Of a DNA stretch of 38,566 nucleotides, positions 1-7,808 are shown in pieces; position 1 is the stretch's first letter, and each line of letters starts with the position of its first letter. Under the pieces are notes generated by a model that saw only the letters and a list, made by a program, of their open reading frames with translations, did not search any database and was not told where the DNA came from. The stretch lies in the NCBI GenBank assembly GCA_964481475.1, contig CAYZTG010000006.1:1-38566 (forward strand). Direction: 5' to 3'. Source of the stretch: DUQU01 sp964481475 (GTDB lineage: Bacteria; Bacillota_I; Bacilli_A; Acholeplasmatales; UBA5453). A program made the position numbers and the translations under genes.

Positions 1-1
1 G

Positions 2-652
2 CGGTTCTTCAAACTCTTATTAGTATCAATCTTTATTTTGGCTTTAACTTTTTTAGCAAAGCTTCTTAACTTAGAGATAAGTTATTACATCTTAGATAAA
101 GCCGTTTTCTGGCTGCCGATATTTATAGTAATAGTATTAACTCCAGACATTAGGAGAAGCTTAGAAAACTTTTGGATTAATGATGATAAGAATGAAACCG
201 TTAATTTAAACACTGAAGCTACTAAAGAAGAAATTATTGAGGCAGCGCTTTATTTATCTAGTCAAAGACATGGAGCTCTAATTACAATAGAAAAATATAA
301 CTCCTTAGATGTTTTTGCAGAGAAAGCAATTATTATGGATGCTTTAGTAAGTAAAGAATTATTAGTTAATATTTTTGAACCAAATACCCCTCTCCATGAC
401 GGAGCCGTTATTGTTAGAGGAAATCAAATTAGATGTGCGGGGGCTTACTATTTCTTATCAGAGAGAGAAAAACATGATAAAACAATGGGTTCTAGACATA
501 GAGCTGCTTTAGGTGTTAGCGAAATTTCAGACTCACTGACAATTGTTGTTTCAGAAGAAACAGGAAATATCTCAATCGTTATTGAAGGTATTATGATTAG
601 AGCGAATGATCGCGATAAACTAATTGAATACCTAAACATGTATTTGAAGTAG
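2..652 (+). CDS. cdaA: Diadenylate cyclase CdaA, 5' end outside the window
   Basis: Membrane diadenylate cyclase that makes c-di-AMP from two ATP. The reading frame is open to the window edge. It starts inside the N-terminal membrane region: hydrophobic helices, then the VLTPDIRRSLENFW stretch that matches the conserved linker ahead of the DAC domain. An in-frame TTG at 38 is not the true start, because conserved helix sequence continues upstream of it. The DAC domain shows the two catalytic signatures HDGAVIVRG and SRHRAALG. In Firmicutes cdaA is normally followed by cdaR and glmM; here neither follows, and two unrelated-looking membrane protein genes take their place. The stop codon overlaps the ribosome binding site of the next gene, so the genes are probably co-transcribed. 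The function is secure; only the missing start is uncertain. Confidence 0.95.
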   Translation, partial: RFFKLLLVSIFILALTFLAKLLNLEISYYILDKAVFWLPIFIVIVLTPDIRRSLENFWINDDKNETVNLNTEATKEEIIEAALYLSSQRHGALITIEKYNSLDVFAEKAIIMDALVSKELLVNIFEPNTPLHDGAVIVRGNQIRCAGAYYFLSEREKHDKTMGSRHRAALGVSEISDSLTIVVSEETGNISIVIEGIMIRANDRDKLIEYLNMYLK

Positions 653-661
653 GAGGTCATC

Positions 662-856
662 ATGAAAAAAATAAAACAAGTATTTAATTTCATAATTTCT
701 CTATTTATTAATCCGATTAAAACAATTGCAAGCGTGAATTTGAGTGAAAAATTTATTGCATATATGTCCAGACATATTTGGATTAGATTATTAATTTCCT
801 TTGTTATAGCAGCATTAATATTTTACTTAGTCTATTACACATCTTTGTTTAACTAA
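662..856 (+). CDS. Small membrane protein in the CdaR position
   Basis: Sixty-four residues with a basic N-terminus, an amphipathic stretch, and one clear membrane helix near residues 42-60 (IRLLISFVIAALIFYLVYY). A strong AGGAGG lies 5 bases before the ATG, only 9 bases after the cdaA stop. No family is recognised. Its place directly after cdaA is where cdaR (YbbR domain, an extracytoplasmic CdaA partner with a single N-terminal anchor) usually lies. It could be a CdaA-interacting peptide or a reduced CdaR keeping only the anchor. Both ideas rest on position and topology, not on sequence similarity that I can demonstrate. Confidence 0.7.
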   Translation: MKKIKQVFNFIISLFINPIKTIASVNLSEKFIAYMSRHIWIRLLISFVIAALIFYLVYYTSLFN

Positions 857-868
857 GGAGGCATTATT

Positions 869-2440
869 TTGTTTTTAGCACCAATTATATTAGCAATTTT
901 CAGTATAATAATAGTACTTATATTAATATTCACAAACTTAATTGAGCAAAGATTAGACAAAGTATCTTTTGTGATTTTTTTAGTTAATACGCTATTATCC
1001 TTGAGTTATTTTTTCTTATTTAAAATGGCCAATAATAATTTAATTATAAATATTTATTATGCACATCTAGGGGTAACTATTTTAGCTACTAGTATTTATA
1101 CTTATCTCTTTATTGCAAAATTATTATTTCATAAAATCTATGAAGAAAAGCTAACTAAATCATTGGAGGAAATAAATAATAGTTTTTACTTTATTACAAA
1201 TAAAAACGATAAAGTAATAGCGATCAGCACTAATTTTTTAGAAGAATTAGGCTTAGAATTAATCGATGTTAAAAAGAGAAATATTTTTGATGTTTTTAAT
1301 AGCTCAATTAGAATAACTCATTTTGATGGGGTCGAGACGAATAATAATTCTTTAAGAGTTTTTTATGAAGATTATAAAAAAACAATTAAAAACAATGATT
1401 TAGAAAACAGAGAAATAACGTTTCAAAACTATCAAGGAAAGAGTATTTATTTAACAATTATTGAACAACCAATCTTTTATCTAAAACGCTATCGAGGAAG
1501 AATTAATATTGGGAAGATTCAAAGTAGTTTAGAAAGAGTTGGCATAGAAAGCGAATTAAGAAGAACAATTAATGACTATGAATCTTTAAGACTTAAATAT
1601 ATTCAAACACTAAAATTAAGTAGTGATGGTTTTTATTATTTGGATCTTGATTCTCAATCAATTTGGTTAAGCGAAATTGCTCTTAAGATGTTGGGAATGA
1701 ATAGTGAAATAATATTAATTGAAGATTTTCAAAAATTTATTCACAAAGATGACTTGCCATCGCTTTTAGGTTCGTTATCTAATTTAACAAAAAAGAAAAT
1801 TTCTTTTAAAACAAGATATCGCTTTTTAAAAAACAATCATTATATTTGGGTTGAAGATGAGGGTGTAAGAATTTTTGATGACCCAAGTGCTAATATTATT
1901 ATGGGTAAATTAAAGATTAACGAACAAAATAGTTATCAAAGTTTAGGTTCAGCGGATGTTGACAATTTAAAAACAGAAAAAGATATATTTTATCATTTAA
2001 ATAATCTATTTGCAGAGAAAAGAACATTTGAATTAGCTCTCTTTGAACTCGGCAATATTCCTGAAATTAATAAAGAGTATGGAAGAGATGTTGGTAACAT
2101 GTTGATTAATGAATATGTTAAAAAGCTTAAATCATCATTTTTAAGTGAATCGAGTGAAATATTTAGAATATCTGGCTTAGTTTTTGCAGCGACCATTGTT
2201 GATTCAAGAAAAATGGAATTATTAAGGACGGGATTGTTAAGAGACCCTGATTTCTTAAGCTTAGAAATGAACTATGGAGCAATCAATTTAAAACTTGAGG
2301 TGTTTTTAGGAGTAGCTTCTTCATATAGAGATGCTAAGGATGGCAATACACTATATGAATGTGCTACAGAGGCACTCACGGTAGCAAGACATAAAGATTT
2401 TAAATTAAATGCCTGTTATTACGGAGATTTAAATGAATAA
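869..2440 (+). CDS. Membrane PAS protein with degenerate GGDEF domain
   Basis: The 523-residue protein starts at TTG with AAGGAG 8 bases upstream. Three membrane helices (about 3-23, 33-51, 64-84) are followed by a PAS-like region (about 100-215), a short helical linker (220-248), a second PAS domain of PAS_3 type (about 250-350, with HKDDLPSL), and a C-terminal GGDEF-like fold (about 370-520). In that last domain the GGDEF signature is replaced by SGLVFA near 435-440, so diguanylate cyclase activity is very unlikely. Known GdpP proteins (c-di-AMP phosphodiesterases) combine two membrane helices, PAS and degenerate GGDEF with a DHH/DHHA1 domain. This protein has a similar front part but no DHH. 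Location beside cdaA suggests a sensory role in c-di-AMP control, which is inference. Confidence 0.75.
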   Translation: MFLAPIILAIFSIIIVLILIFTNLIEQRLDKVSFVIFLVNTLLSLSYFFLFKMANNNLIINIYYAHLGVTILATSIYTYLFIAKLLFHKIYEEKLTKSLEEINNSFYFITNKNDKVIAISTNFLEELGLELIDVKKRNIFDVFNSSIRITHFDGVETNNNSLRVFYEDYKKTIKNNDLENREITFQNYQGKSIYLTIIEQPIFYLKRYRGRINIGKIQSSLERVGIESELRRTINDYESLRLKYIQTLKLSSDGFYYLDLDSQSIWLSEIALKMLGMNSEIILIEDFQKFIHKDDLPSLLGSLSNLTKKKISFKTRYRFLKNNHYIWVEDEGVRIFDDPSANIIMGKLKINEQNSYQSLGSADVDNLKTEKDIFYHLNNLFAEKRTFELALFELGNIPEINKEYGRDVGNMLINEYVKKLKSSFLSESSEIFRISGLVFAATIVDSRKMELLRTGLLRDPDFLSLEMNYGAINLKLEVFLGVASSYRDAKDGNTLYECATEALTVARHKDFKLNACYYGDLNE

Positions 2441-2945
2441 AATAGAAGCAAGAAAGTTGTTTAAAGTAGAAATTAAGTTAATAACTAGTGAAGAATCAAA
2501 AAATAGAAGAGACGAATTAGTCTCACTTTTAAGTAATTTGGATAGTTTTAAAAATGCTCAAAAAGTTGGGCTATATTACCCTCTTAAATATGAACTAGAT
2601 TTAACAATATTAATGGAACTTTATCCCAAGAAGAAATACTACTTCCCGAGAGTTATAAAAGACTCTCTAAACTTTTATTTAGTTAATGATTTATCAGAAT
2701 TGAAACCTTCATTGTTTAGTTTAAAAGAACCATTAGAAGGAACTATTCTTGAAAGAGAGATTGATCTTTATTTAGTACCATGTCTGCTTACTAGTAGTAA
2801 TTATCGAATTGGTCACGGAGCAGGATTTTATGATAAGTATTTTGCTAAGTATGATGGCTTTAAAGTAGGTATTGTTCAAAAACGATTTAAAAATTTAGAG
2901 ATAGAAAATCATGACCATGATATCCCAATGGATGTGATTTTATGA
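2433..2945 (+). CDS. 5-formyltetrahydrofolate cyclo-ligase
   Basis: Cytoplasmic MTHFS/YgfA-family enzyme that converts 5-formyl-THF to 5,10-methenyl-THF using ATP, recycling folate for one-carbon metabolism. At 170 residues it is near the family's usual size. The C-terminal signature RIGHGAGFYDKYF matches the conserved R-x-G-x-G-G-G-Y-Y-D-R loop, and the end HDIPMDVIL matches the family's HDIPMD motif. The N-terminal Arg/Lys-rich ATP-binding part is less conserved but collinear. The ATG overlaps the previous stop (ATGAATAA) with GGAGA 5 bases upstream, and its own stop overlaps the ispDF start, so it sits inside a tight operon. Confidence 0.9.
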   Translation: MNKIEARKLFKVEIKLITSEESKNRRDELVSLLSNLDSFKNAQKVGLYYPLKYELDLTILMELYPKKKYYFPRVIKDSLNFYLVNDLSELKPSLFSLKEPLEGTILEREIDLYLVPCLLTSSNYRIGHGAGFYDKYFAKYDGFKVGIVQKRFKNLEIENHDHDIPMDVIL

Positions 2946-4036
2946 CAGCAATTATCTTAGCTGCTGGGAGAGGTAAAAGGGCTAACCTAAAAGAAAATAA
3001 GGTTTTAGTTAATTACCAAGGGAAACCTTTATTTATGCATAGCGTAGACTTATTTGTGAAAAAGGGTTTTAAAGTTATTTTGGTAATTAATAAAGAAGAT
3101 GAAAATGAAATTAAAAAACATTATAATGGTTTTTTTGTTTATGGTGGCGAGACACGTTCAGAGTCTGTTTTTGAAGGACTTAGTAATGTTAGTAGCAAGT
3201 ATGTTTTTATTCATGATGCTGCAAGACCTTTTTTGAGTGAAGGATTAGTAGATCAATTATTAGAAAATATATCTATTTATGATGCTTTATTTGTAGGCAA
3301 AGAAGTAACAGATACTGTCTATGACAAAGAGTTAAATTTATTAAAGAGAAGTGAGTTAATTTTAGCGGAAACTCCACAAGTATTTTTAACAGAGAAACTT
3401 AAAAATGCATACTCAAAAAGGACTAAAGATTATACCGATGATATTAGTTTATTTAAAGATTTTTATGATGATAAAATTAAAGTAATAATTCATAATATAA
3501 ATAATAATAAAATTACAACCAATGAAGATTTAAAAATGTTAAATGATTATAAAATTGGCCATGCTTATGATATCCACGTTACTAAAAAGGGCGAATACAT
3601 TATGATTGGCGGAGTTAAAATTCCTGCTTCATATGGAATAAAGGCTCATAGTGATGGCGATGTTTTATTACATGCTATTAGTGAAGCAATTTTGGGAGCT
3701 TTAGGTTTGGGAGACCTAGGGACACACTTTCCGGATACTGATGATAAATACAAAAACTTAGATTCAAAAGAAATCTTAAAATATGTTAAATATAAACTTA
3801 AGGAACATCATTATTTGATTGCAAATATTGATGCAAGCATTTATGCAGAAAAACCAAAGTTGAATAAATATATGGATCAAATCAAAGAGAGCATCTCAAA
3901 TATATTAGGAATTAATAAAAATTATGTTAACATTAAAGCGGGAACTAACGAGGGTGTTGGAGAAATTGGTAGAAAAGAAGCAATTGCGAGTGAAGCTATT
4001 TGCTTAATAAGGAGTGGTAATTATGAAAATAATTGA
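2942..4036 (+). CDS. ispDF: Bifunctional IspD-IspF of the MEP isoprenoid pathway
   Basis: Fusion of two enzymes of isoprenoid precursor synthesis. Residues 1-200 are IspD (CTP + MEP to CDP-ME): LAAGRGKR nucleotide loop, HDAARPF, EVTDTV, AETPQVF, and TTNEDL at the end. Residues 204-360 are IspF (cyclisation to MEcPP): metal ligands D210, H212 and H244 in AYDIH and LLHAI, plus HFPDTD and GRKEAIASEA. The middle enzyme IspE is not in the window. The start overlaps the preceding stop (ATGA). The linker between domains is only a few residues. IspDF fusions are known in epsilon- and alphaproteobacteria and scattered elsewhere; separate ispD and ispF are usual in Bacilli. Confidence 0.95.
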   Translation: MTAIILAAGRGKRANLKENKVLVNYQGKPLFMHSVDLFVKKGFKVILVINKEDENEIKKHYNGFFVYGGETRSESVFEGLSNVSSKYVFIHDAARPFLSEGLVDQLLENISIYDALFVGKEVTDTVYDKELNLLKRSELILAETPQVFLTEKLKNAYSKRTKDYTDDISLFKDFYDDKIKVIIHNINNNKITTNEDLKMLNDYKIGHAYDIHVTKKGEYIMIGGVKIPASYGIKAHSDGDVLLHAISEAILGALGLGDLGTHFPDTDDKYKNLDSKEILKYVKYKLKEHHYLIANIDASIYAEKPKLNKYMDQIKESISNILGINKNYVNIKAGTNEGVGEIGRKEAIASEAICLIRSGNYENN

Positions 4037-4322
4037 ATCAACTGTTGGAACTTATGAGTTACTTAATAATTATAAAGATGCTTTTGATATCGCCGTCTTT
4101 CAGGAGAGATACTTAGAAGATGTTTATGATAAGTATGATTATATTGTGGGTGATGTATCTGCTAATGTTTTAAGATTAAAAGGGTTTTATGCTGATTTAA
4201 CAAAACCACAAAACGTTAAAGAAATAACAATTCATTTAAATGAAAGTTGTAATTATTATTCAGGTTATTATATTTTAAAAAGACTTTCTCCGATAGAGAA
4301 TATAAAGAAAGATTCTAAATAA
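4023..4322 (+). CDS. yutD: YutD-family protein
   Basis: YutD/DUF1027-like protein of 99 residues. Recognisable features are the KYDYIVGDVSANVLRLKGFY core and a CNYYSGYYILKR C-terminal segment, both matching the family pattern. The family is widespread in Firmicutes; its molecular role is not firmly known to me. I place the start at ATG 4023 because AAGGAG (4009-4014) lies 8 bases before it; the in-frame GTG at 4014 overlaps that Shine-Dalgarno sequence. It overlaps the end of ispDF by 14 bases, so translation is probably coupled. Confidence 0.85.
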   Translation: MKIIESTVGTYELLNNYKDAFDIAVFQERYLEDVYDKYDYIVGDVSANVLRLKGFYADLTKPQNVKEITIHLNESCNYYSGYYILKRLSPIENIKKDSK

Positions 4323-4337
4323 TTTGAAGTATTATGT

Positions 4338-4366
4338 TTGCAATCTTAATTTATTAAAAGTATAAT
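4338..4366 (+). promoter_or_regulatory. Promoter of the nfu gene
   Basis: TTGCAA (4338-4343), a 17-base spacer, and TATAAT (4361-4366). The expected start of transcription (about 4373) is almost at the AGGTGA ribosome binding site (4375-4380), giving a near-minimal leader. Confidence 0.7.
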
Positions 4367-4385
4367 TCGACTGTAGGTGATAAGT

Positions 4386-4613
4386 ATGAGCGAAACAGAA
4401 AAAATGGTATATGAGCTAATTAATAAGATTAGACCATATTTACAAAATGATGGTGGGGATATTGAAATACTATCTGTTGAAGATGGTTTAGTATATGTAA
4501 AGATGTTGGGGGCATGTAATGGTTGTCACTTAATTGATTACACGTTAAGAGATGGTATTGAAACAATGTTACTTGAGAATGTTCCCGGTATTATTGGAGT
4601 TGTCTTAGTTTAA
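4386..4613 (+). CDS. NifU C-terminal domain Fe-S scaffold protein (Nfu type)
   Basis: A 75-residue stand-alone Nfu domain that assembles or transfers iron-sulfur clusters. The start region YELINKIRPYLQNDGGDIE and the cluster-binding GACNGC motif (CxxC) are diagnostic; the next stretch follows the family's helix. I chose ATG 4386 because AGGTGA ends 5 bases before it; the in-frame GTG at 4377 lies inside that site. It has its own promoter and terminator, so it is a single-gene unit. Likely clients nearby are the 4Fe-4S serine dehydratase and other anaerobic enzymes, which is inference. Confidence 0.9.
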   Translation: MSETEKMVYELINKIRPYLQNDGGDIEILSVEDGLVYVKMLGACNGCHLIDYTLRDGIETMLLENVPGIIGVVLV

Positions 4614-4614
4614 A

Positions 4615-4639
4615 GGTGCTTAAGAAGCATCTTTTTTTT
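4615..4639 (+). terminator. Intrinsic terminator after nfu
   Basis: Stem GGTGCTT / AAGCATC (one G-U pair) with a 3-base loop, followed by eight T. It begins 2 bases after the stop codon. Confidence 0.8.
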
Positions 4640-4666
4640 ATAATATAAAAAGAGTGTTAAAAGAGT

Positions 4667-4672
4667 TATAAT
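4667..4672 (+). promoter_or_regulatory. -10 element ahead of the S1-domain gene
   Basis: TATAAT with no convincing -35 box at 16-18 bases. The predicted start (about 4679) coincides with the GGTGA ribosome binding site at 4679-4683. Confidence 0.45.
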
Positions 4673-4687
4673 AGAAGTGGTGATAAA

Positions 4688-5023
4688 ATGTTTTTTAAGG
4701 GACAAGTAATAACGGTGGAAGTAACCGGCTATGCCGCTTATGGTGTATTTACAAAAATTAAAGACTACTTTGGCTTAATCCATATTTCAGAAATTAGTGA
4801 TAAATTTGTTCAAGATATTTACTCTTTTGCTGGTATAGGAGATTTTGTTGATGTGTTAATACTAGAAGTTGATGATGAAAATAAGCAATTAAAACTCTCA
4901 TATAAAAAAGCTGATAATAAAAAAAGAATCAAAGTAAGAGAGTTAGAAATAGGTTTTAAAACTTTAGAAAAAGAATTACCCCATTTTGTTGATAAAGCGT
5001 TAAGAAAAATTAAGGAGGACTAA
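4688..5023 (+). CDS. S1 RNA-binding domain protein, YugI/CvfD type
   Basis: An S1 domain fills residues 1-72 (GQVITVEVTGYAAYGVFTKI, GLIHISEIS, then the terminal beta strand KQLKLSYKKA), followed by a charged C-terminal tail of about 40 residues. Size and layout match the GSP13/YugI/CvfD group of Firmicutes, small S1 proteins that bind RNA or ribosomes and act after transcription. In Bacillus subtilis yugI also lies close to pgi (yugL), so the adjacent glucose-6-phosphate isomerase gene supports the assignment. The last base is shared with the pgi start (TAATG), which implies translational coupling. Confidence 0.8.
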   Translation: MFFKGQVITVEVTGYAAYGVFTKIKDYFGLIHISEISDKFVQDIYSFAGIGDFVDVLILEVDDENKQLKLSYKKADNKKRIKVRELEIGFKTLEKELPHFVDKALRKIKED

Positions 5024-6321
5024 TGATTAAATTAAATGATAAATATGTCTTACCATTTTTAAAAGAAAGGAAAGACTATTCGAACAAAATTAGACAATTA
5101 CATGAAAGCCTTCATCAAAAGATAGGTAAAGGAAATGATTTTTTAGGATGGTTAAACTTACCGAATGAGATTAAAGAAAGTGATATTGAAGATATTATAG
5201 AGACTGCTAATATAATTAGAAAGCAATCTAAAATACTTTTAGTTATTGGAATTGGCGGGTCTTATTTAGGTTTAAAGGCCGCTCTTGGAATGCTAGGAAA
5301 TCATTTTGATCACGAAATTGAAGTCCTTTTCGCTGGTCATCAATTATCAGAGAATTACCTTTCTGATTTGTATAACTATTTAAAAGATAAAGACTTTAGC
5401 ATTAATGTTATTTCCAAGTCAGGAACAACAACTGAGCCAGCGATAGCTTTTAGAATTTTTAAGAACTTATTAGAAGAAAAATATGGTAATAAGGCAAAAG
5501 AGAGAATCTTTGTTACAACAGACAAAGAAAAGGGAGCTTTAAAAGAGCTAGCACTAATGGAGGGTTATAAAACATTTGTTTTAGCTGATGATATTGGGGG
5601 AAGATTTAGTGTTATTACCCCTGTTGGATTGCTGGGAATGGCTGTTGCTGGCATTGATATTAAACAAGTAATTGCAGGATTCAAAGATAGTTATAAAGAT
5701 TTATTAAATCTTGATAATGATGCTTATAAATATGCACTCTTAAGATATCAACTTTATCAATCTGGTAAGGCAGTGGAAATGTTAGTAAGTTATGACCCAG
5801 AGTTTAAATACTTTTTAGAATGGTGGAAGCAATTGTTTGGTGAGTCCGAAGGAAAAGATTTAAAAGGATTGTTTGTTGCTAGTGCTGAGTTTACGACCGA
5901 CCTCCATTCTTTAGGGCAATTAATTCAAGATGGTCCAAGAATAATGTTTGAAACAGTTTTAAAAGTAAAGGGTGCTAATAAAGAAATGAAAATACCGTTT
6001 GATGAAAAAGATTTAGACGGACTTAACTATCTTCAAGATAAAAGAGTATTTGAAGTAAACGAAAAGGCATTTTTAGGAACACTTCTTGCTCATAATGAAG
6101 GCGGAGTGCCTAACATTATTATTGAGATTGATAAGTTAGATGCTTATCATTTTGGGTATCTAGTATATTTTTTCTTTAAAGCTTGTGCAATGAGTGCATA
6201 CTTAATTGATGTTAATCCTTTTGATCAACCAGGAGTAGAAGCTTATAAAAGAAATATGTTTGCCCTTTTAGGTAAAAAAGGATTTGAAGAACTTCAAGAA
6301 GAGTTAAATAAAAAGGGTTAA
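5023..6321 (+). CDS. pgi: Glucose-6-phosphate isomerase
   Basis: Interconverts glucose-6-phosphate and fructose-6-phosphate in glycolysis. Its 432 residues match the short Firmicutes type (about 450). Conserved segments include GIGGSYLGLKAA, the sugar-phosphate loop SKSGTTTEPA, GGRFSVITPVGLLG, the catalytic region FTTDLHSLGQ, and AHNEGGVPN near the C-terminus. Co-transcribed with the upstream S1 gene (1-base overlap). The stop codon sits in the loop of a terminator-like hairpin. Confidence 0.97.
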   Translation: MIKLNDKYVLPFLKERKDYSNKIRQLHESLHQKIGKGNDFLGWLNLPNEIKESDIEDIIETANIIRKQSKILLVIGIGGSYLGLKAALGMLGNHFDHEIEVLFAGHQLSENYLSDLYNYLKDKDFSINVISKSGTTTEPAIAFRIFKNLLEEKYGNKAKERIFVTTDKEKGALKELALMEGYKTFVLADDIGGRFSVITPVGLLGMAVAGIDIKQVIAGFKDSYKDLLNLDNDAYKYALLRYQLYQSGKAVEMLVSYDPEFKYFLEWWKQLFGESEGKDLKGLFVASAEFTTDLHSLGQLIQDGPRIMFETVLKVKGANKEMKIPFDEKDLDGLNYLQDKRVFEVNEKAFLGTLLAHNEGGVPNIIIEIDKLDAYHFGYLVYFFFKACAMSAYLIDVNPFDQPGVEAYKRNMFALLGKKGFEELQEELNKKG

Positions 6322-6332
6322 TCCCTTTTTTT
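6310..6332 (+). terminator. Stop-codon-overlapping terminator of pgi
   Basis: AAAAAGGG / CCCTTTTTTT around a short loop that contains the pgi TAA. A run of T follows on the + strand. The A-rich left arm gives it some bidirectional character. Confidence 0.75.
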
Positions 6333-6370
6333 ACTTTAAAAATGTGATAAAATAATTAACGGTGATATTT

Positions 6371-6817
6371 GTGAAAGTAAAAGAAACTAAAAACTATGAA
6401 GAAACAATTTATTTAGGCCATCAACTTGGTTTACTCTTAAAACCGGGAATGACGATCTTAATTGATGGTGAATTGGCCGCTGGAAAAACTACCTTTACTA
6501 AAGGAGTTGGTTTAGCTCTTGGAATTAAAGATAATATTAATAGCCCTACTTTTACTATTTTAAAAAGATATTTGTTAGATGAAACTAAACTATATCACTT
6601 AGACTTATATCGTTTAGACAACGAAGGAATGGATTTTGATTTAGAAGATTATATTAATAGCGATGGTATAACTATTATTGAGTGGCCTTTTAATGTTAAG
6701 TCAATCTTACCTAATGAGTATTTATTAATTGAGATTGAAATAGTAAGTGAAGAAGAAAGAAAGTTTACTTTTAGTGCTAAAGGTAAAAAATATCAAGAGG
6801 TAGTTAATTATTTATGA
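6371..6817 (+). CDS. tsaE: tRNA t6A biosynthesis ATPase TsaE
   Basis: ATPase that works with TsaB and TsaD to make N6-threonylcarbamoyladenosine at tRNA position 37. The Walker A loop reads GELAAGKTT (residues 33-41), with Ala where most homologues have Gly before AGKTT; the domain continues with SPTFTILKRY, YHLDLYRL and a late IEWPF (the conserved W region). I use the GTG at 6371 because GGTGA (6361-6365) lies 5 bases upstream; the GTG at 6362 overlaps that site. The stop overlaps the tsaB start (ATGA). Confidence 0.93.
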   Translation: MKVKETKNYEETIYLGHQLGLLLKPGMTILIDGELAAGKTTFTKGVGLALGIKDNINSPTFTILKRYLLDETKLYHLDLYRLDNEGMDFDLEDYINSDGITIIEWPFNVKSILPNEYLLIEIEIVSEEERKFTFSAKGKKYQEVVNYL

Positions 6818-7386
6818 AACAATTATTTATCGATTCATCAACTAATCTTTTATACATCGCTGTTGCAAACAATGGCCATTTAATCGAAGAAACAATCAGA
6901 ATAGGGCGAAAAGACCATGCTAAATATGTTGTAGAAAGAATCGACTTATTACTAAAAAGAAGAGACACAAAATTAGAAGATATAAAAGAAATATATGTGG
7001 GATCTGGACCGGGCTCATATACTGGACTTAGAGTTAGCGTAATGGTGGCTAAAATGCTAGCGTACACAAAAAATATTACACTATATGAAGTTTCCAGTCT
7101 TTACTTTCTATCAAGTGGCTATGATTTTATTAAAGCGCCAATGACTGATGCAAGAAACGGCAATGTCTTTTCTGCGATTTATGATGATGAGTTAACATTG
7201 TTACCCGATGGTTTAAGAAAAACAGAAGATGTTCAAAATCTAGCAATTTCTTTTAATGCAAAGCCGATATTGTTAGACGAATATCATTATGAAGTAGATA
7301 TTAAAAAAATTATTAAACAAGCAAAAAAGGTAGAAGATATTCATAGTCTAGAACCCAAATATTTGCGACAAACAAAAATATCATGA
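6814..7386 (+). CDS. tsaB: tRNA t6A biosynthesis protein TsaB
   Basis: Non-catalytic ASKHA-fold partner that dimerises with TsaD for t6A formation. Diagnostic elements are the N-terminal IDSSTNLLYIAV strand pair and the signature VGSGPGSYTGLRVSV, then MTDARNGNVFSA. At 190 residues it is shorter than the usual 220-240, trimmed in the C-terminal half. It overlaps tsaE and rimI by 4 bases each, so the four genes form one coupled unit. Confidence 0.93.
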   Translation: MKQLFIDSSTNLLYIAVANNGHLIEETIRIGRKDHAKYVVERIDLLLKRRDTKLEDIKEIYVGSGPGSYTGLRVSVMVAKMLAYTKNITLYEVSSLYFLSSGYDFIKAPMTDARNGNVFSAIYDDELTLLPDGLRKTEDVQNLAISFNAKPILLDEYHYEVDIKKIIKQAKKVEDIHSLEPKYLRQTKIS

Positions 7387-7808
7387 TTAGACAAGCAAAT
7401 GAAAAAGATCTTGATGAGATAATCTTATTATCAAAAGCCACTCTTAATAATTCCTTTAGTAAAGAAAACTTGCAGTCAATAATTAAAGAGAAGGAAACAT
7501 ATCATCTCTTTATAATTGGTGAAGAAATTATTTATGGTTTTATTATCTTATGGATTAGTGAAGAAAATAGTCAAATAATTGACTTTGCAATTAATCTTAA
7601 GAATAGACGATTAGGTTATGGGAAAAAACTATTGAATTATAGTATAGATTTTTTAAAAGATAAAAATGTCAAATTAATTTCTCTTGAGGTAAGAGAAACT
7701 AATCATAATGCAATTAAGTTATATGAACTATTTGACTTTAAAATAATAAAAACAATTAATAACTATTATAAAAATGAAAATGGGTTATTAATGATGAGGA
7801 GTTTATAA
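7383..7808 (+). CDS. rimI: GNAT N-acetyltransferase, RimI type
   Basis: A 141-residue single GNAT domain. The acetyl-CoA loop is seen as LKNRRLGYGKKLL, and the C-terminal part VRETNHNAIKLYELFDFKIIKTINNYY is typical of RimI. RimI acetylates the N-terminus of ribosomal protein S18 in E. coli; in Firmicutes the gene commonly sits between tsaB and tsaD, exactly as here. No clear ribosome binding site precedes the ATG, so translation probably depends on coupling with tsaB (ATGA overlap). Confidence 0.88.
   Translation: MIRQANEKDLDEIILLSKATLNNSFSKENLQSIIKEKETYHLFIIGEEIIYGFIILWISEENSQIIDFAINLKNRRLGYGKKLLNYSIDFLKDKNVKLISLEVRETNHNAIKLYELFDFKIIKTINNYYKNENGLLMMRSL

Noticed and set aside
4014..4016. GTG 4014 as the yutD start
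   Set aside because: It overlaps the AAGGAG ribosome binding site that is correctly spaced for ATG 4023.
4034..4036. TGA read as Trp, as in mycoplasmas
   Set aside because: Several complete proteins of normal length end at TGA (ispDF, tsaB, the lipoprotein and the SDR), and Trp is encoded by TGG.
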